Shown in pieces: positions 62,330 to 64,000 of a DNA stretch of 64,000 bases (positions within the stretch are counted from its first letter, which is position 1; every line of letters starts with the position of its first letter). Both the position numbers and the translations under genes were made by a program. The DNA is taken from the NCBI GenBank assembly GCA_030373325.1, contig JAUCZB010000006.1, forward strand, positions 62,001 through 126,000, read 5' to 3'. The DNA comes from Cyanobium sp. CZS25K. GTDB lineage: Bacteria > Cyanobacteriota > Cyanobacteriia > PCC-6307 > Cyanobiaceae. The notes under the pieces are model-generated. The model ran no database searches. It worked only from the letters and a program-made list of their open reading frames with translations, and was not told the origin of the DNA.

Positions 62330-64000
62330 ACCGACGCGACCTTCTCACCCTGCTCGGGATCGGGGCCTGTTCCTTCGCAGGGGCCGCCCTGCCCCGCACT
62401 GCTGAGGGGAGCACAGAAGGGAACGCGGCGGCCCTCCCCTTCCCGTCGGTTCCGACCCCCCTGCCGGTGCCCAGCGACGGGCTCGACGCCGACGGCCAGC
62501 GCCGCACATATGCCCGCATCGAACTGGAGGACCGGCTGGTGCTGCCCGACGGCTACCGAGCCGATCTGGTGGCGGTCTGGGGGGATCCGCTCGCCGATGG
62601 CCGCTTCGGCTTCAACAACGATCACCTTTCCTTACTGGCCCTGGGTGCGGATCGGGCCCTGCTGACGGTGAACTTCGAGTACATCAGCGCCAGGTCCTGG
62701 CGGGAGGGTTACGCCGAAGCCGTGGGCGGGGAGCTGCCGTTCGAGGCACTGATCGAGGCGCTGGCGGCCAGGGACGGGCGGGTCGATGCCGGCACCCTCC
62801 CGGCGGACGACCCGCTGCTGGAGAGCGTGCGCCGGGTGGCGGAGGCGGCCATGGCCGATCTGGGCCTCGGTGTGATCGAGCTGGAACGCCAGCCAGGCGG
62901 CCCCTGGCGTCGCCGGCCAGGGAGGTTCGATCGGCGCATCACCGGCCTGAGCGGCTGGCGCGATCCCGCCCAGAGGCTGCGGAGCAGCGGACCGGCGGCA
63001 GCCGTGTTCCGCCGCCGCGAGCGGCTCGGCTACGACGACGGACTGGGGGACGCGATCATCGGCAGCTTCGCCAACTGCGCCGGCGGCGAGACCCCCTGGG
63101 GCACCGTGCTCAGCGCCGAGGAGAACCTGCAGAACCAGGTGGCCGAGGCGGTGCATGCCGACGGCTCCTCCGTCTCCCCCGCCGCCCGTCCCTTCGCCTA
63201 CGACGGCCAGCGCCTCGACGGCCTCGGCAACCCCTTCGGCCTGGCGGGCAACAAGTACGGCTGGATGGTGGAGATCGACCCACGCCGGCCCGAGCAGGCC
63301 GCGGTGAAGCACAGCTGGCTGGGCCGCTTCCGCCACGAGGCGGTGGCCGTGAAGGCGGTCGCCGGCCAGCCCCTGATCGTCTATTCCGGCTGCGACCGCC
63401 ACGGCGGCCACCTCTACCGCTTCGTCAGCGACGCCACGATCCGGGACCCGGCCGACCCGGCCAATTCGGACCTGTTCACTGCCGGGCGGCTTGAGGTGGC
63501 CCATTTCGATCCGCCCGCCAGCGCCGGCGGGGAGGGGCGGGGCCGCTGGCTGCCCCTGGAGCCCTCCAGCCCGGTGGCGCCGCTTTCCCCCAGCCATTTC
63601 GCCCGTTACGGCCTCGAGCAGGCGATCCTGCTGCCCCACTCCGATCGCCTCAAGCCCGGCGCCGAAGCCTTCAGCAGCGACGCGGCGGTGGCGGCCTACC
63701 GCCGCCAGTACCCAACCCTGGCGGACCTCTACCCCGGTGAGGGGGAGGAGCGGATGGGGGCGATCCTGATCGATGCCCACCTGGCCGGCTGCGCCATCGG
63801 GGCCACCCCCGGGGCGCGGCCGGAGGACACGGTGATCGATCCGGCCAGCGGCGATCTGCTGATTGCCTTCACCGCCGGCGGCGGCAGCGACGACGGCCGG
63901 GCCGACCCGGCCATCTTCCAGGGGCCGCAGGGGCAGTCCACCTGGCCCTACGGCTGGATCATGCGCCTGGCCGACGAGGGTTCGGCGAAGGCGGGGGCCT
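62326..64000 (+). CDS. PhoX-type (DUF839) alkaline phosphatase, 3' end beyond the window
   Basis: The first 558 residues of a Tat-exported phosphatase: the signal MNRRDLLTLLGIGACSFAGA has the twin arginine. DUF839/PhoX features follow: RLVLPDGYRADLVAVWGD, FGFNNDHLSLLAL, VNFEYISARSW (N-E metal ligand), SFANCAGGETPWGTVLSAEEN, and GNKYGWMVEIDP. PhoX uses iron and calcium and releases phosphate from esters. The gene is cut by the right edge. It is translationally coupled to the phytase-like gene. Confidence 0.85.
   Translation, partial: MNRRDLLTLLGIGACSFAGAALPRTAEGSTEGNAAALPFPSVPTPLPVPSDGLDADGQRRTYARIELEDRLVLPDGYRADLVAVWGDPLADGRFGFNNDHLSLLALGADRALLTVNFEYISARSWREGYAEAVGGELPFEALIEALAARDGRVDAGTLPADDPLLESVRRVAEAAMADLGLGVIELERQPGGPWRRRPGRFDRRITGLSGWRDPAQRLRSSGPAAAVFRRRERLGYDDGLGDAIIGSFANCAGGETPWGTVLSAEENLQNQVAEAVHADGSSVSPAARPFAYDGQRLDGLGNPFGLAGNKYGWMVEIDPRRPEQAAVKHSWLGRFRHEAVAVKAVAGQPLIVYSGCDRHGGHLYRFVSDATIRDPADPANSDLFTAGRLEVAHFDPPASAGGEGRGRWLPLEPSSPVAPLSPSHFARYGLEQAILLPHSDRLKPGAEAFSSDAAVAAYRRQYPTLADLYPGEGEERMGAILIDAHLAGCAIGATPGARPEDTVIDPASGDLLIAFTAGGGSDDGRADPAIFQGPQGQSTWPYGWIMRLADEGSAKAGA

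Overview
The window is 64 kb of a very GC-rich cyanobacterial chromosome. Psb30/Ycf12, Ycf20 (DUF565), a Ycf55-like DUF3685 protein, a thylakoid photosystem I accumulation factor, a CSP41-like epimerase, UPF0182, class II fructose-bisphosphate aldolase and phosphoribulokinase (PRK) all point to an oxygenic phototroph. The PRK is the short class I type with Rhodobacter-like motifs, not the usual cysteine-regulated cyanobacterial enzyme. With the gene content and base composition this suggests an alpha-cyanobacterium of the Synechococcus/Cyanobium/Vulcanococcus kind. That placement is inference; no rRNA gene is present.

Layout. 0-10 kb: RNase R-like (cut by the left edge), two half-size GDT1 Mn/Ca transporters plus a YkgJ cysteine-cluster protein, psb30 lying antisense inside the end of a ClC gene, recJ, a HAD/ycf20/glycerate-kinase operon, rpmF and ftsH. 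10-24 kb: cupin, MoaD/ThiS-like carrier, thrC, UPF0182, fba, a Gfo/Idh/MocA dehydrogenase, an accD-to-prepilin-peptidase block, prk, leuB, lpxD and a polysaccharide deacetylase. 24-37 kb is the accessory part: a serine-hydrolase/subtilisin fusion, a GAF-GGDEF protein in lower-GC DNA, a three-gene operon (secreted TPR-CHAT protease, a metallopeptidase homologue without its zinc motif, a membrane-anchored protein), two frameshifted genes, a coiled-coil protein and a PfkB-family protein without its catalytic motif. 37-52 kb is mostly housekeeping: a proB/yqeG/DUF3727/ruvX block, phoH, a type IV pilin, fumC with a photosystem I factor, DUF3685, a Fur-family regulator, hisA and an epimerase. 52-64 kb: VanW, an orphan sugar-binding protein, gene-poor DNA, pgsA opposite a CBS protein, a PdeM-like phosphoesterase, a degenerate sigma54-activator-type AAA+ domain fused to a membrane polyferredoxin, a gamma-glutamylcyclotransferase-like protein with an extra tail, PhzF, a NYN protein, and a phytase-like/PhoX phosphatase pair running off the right edge.

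The genome is tightly packed. Many neighbours are coupled by ATGA or TGATG overlaps, GTG and TTG starts are common, and several convergent genes overlap by 43-108 bp. I saw no tRNA, rRNA, CRISPR array or insertion sequence. The most unusual items are the hydrolase-subtilisin fusion, the AAA+/polyferredoxin fusion, the CHAT operon with its pseudo-metallopeptidase, and the PfkB pseudo-kinase. Family names come from recognising motifs by eye; no database search was possible.
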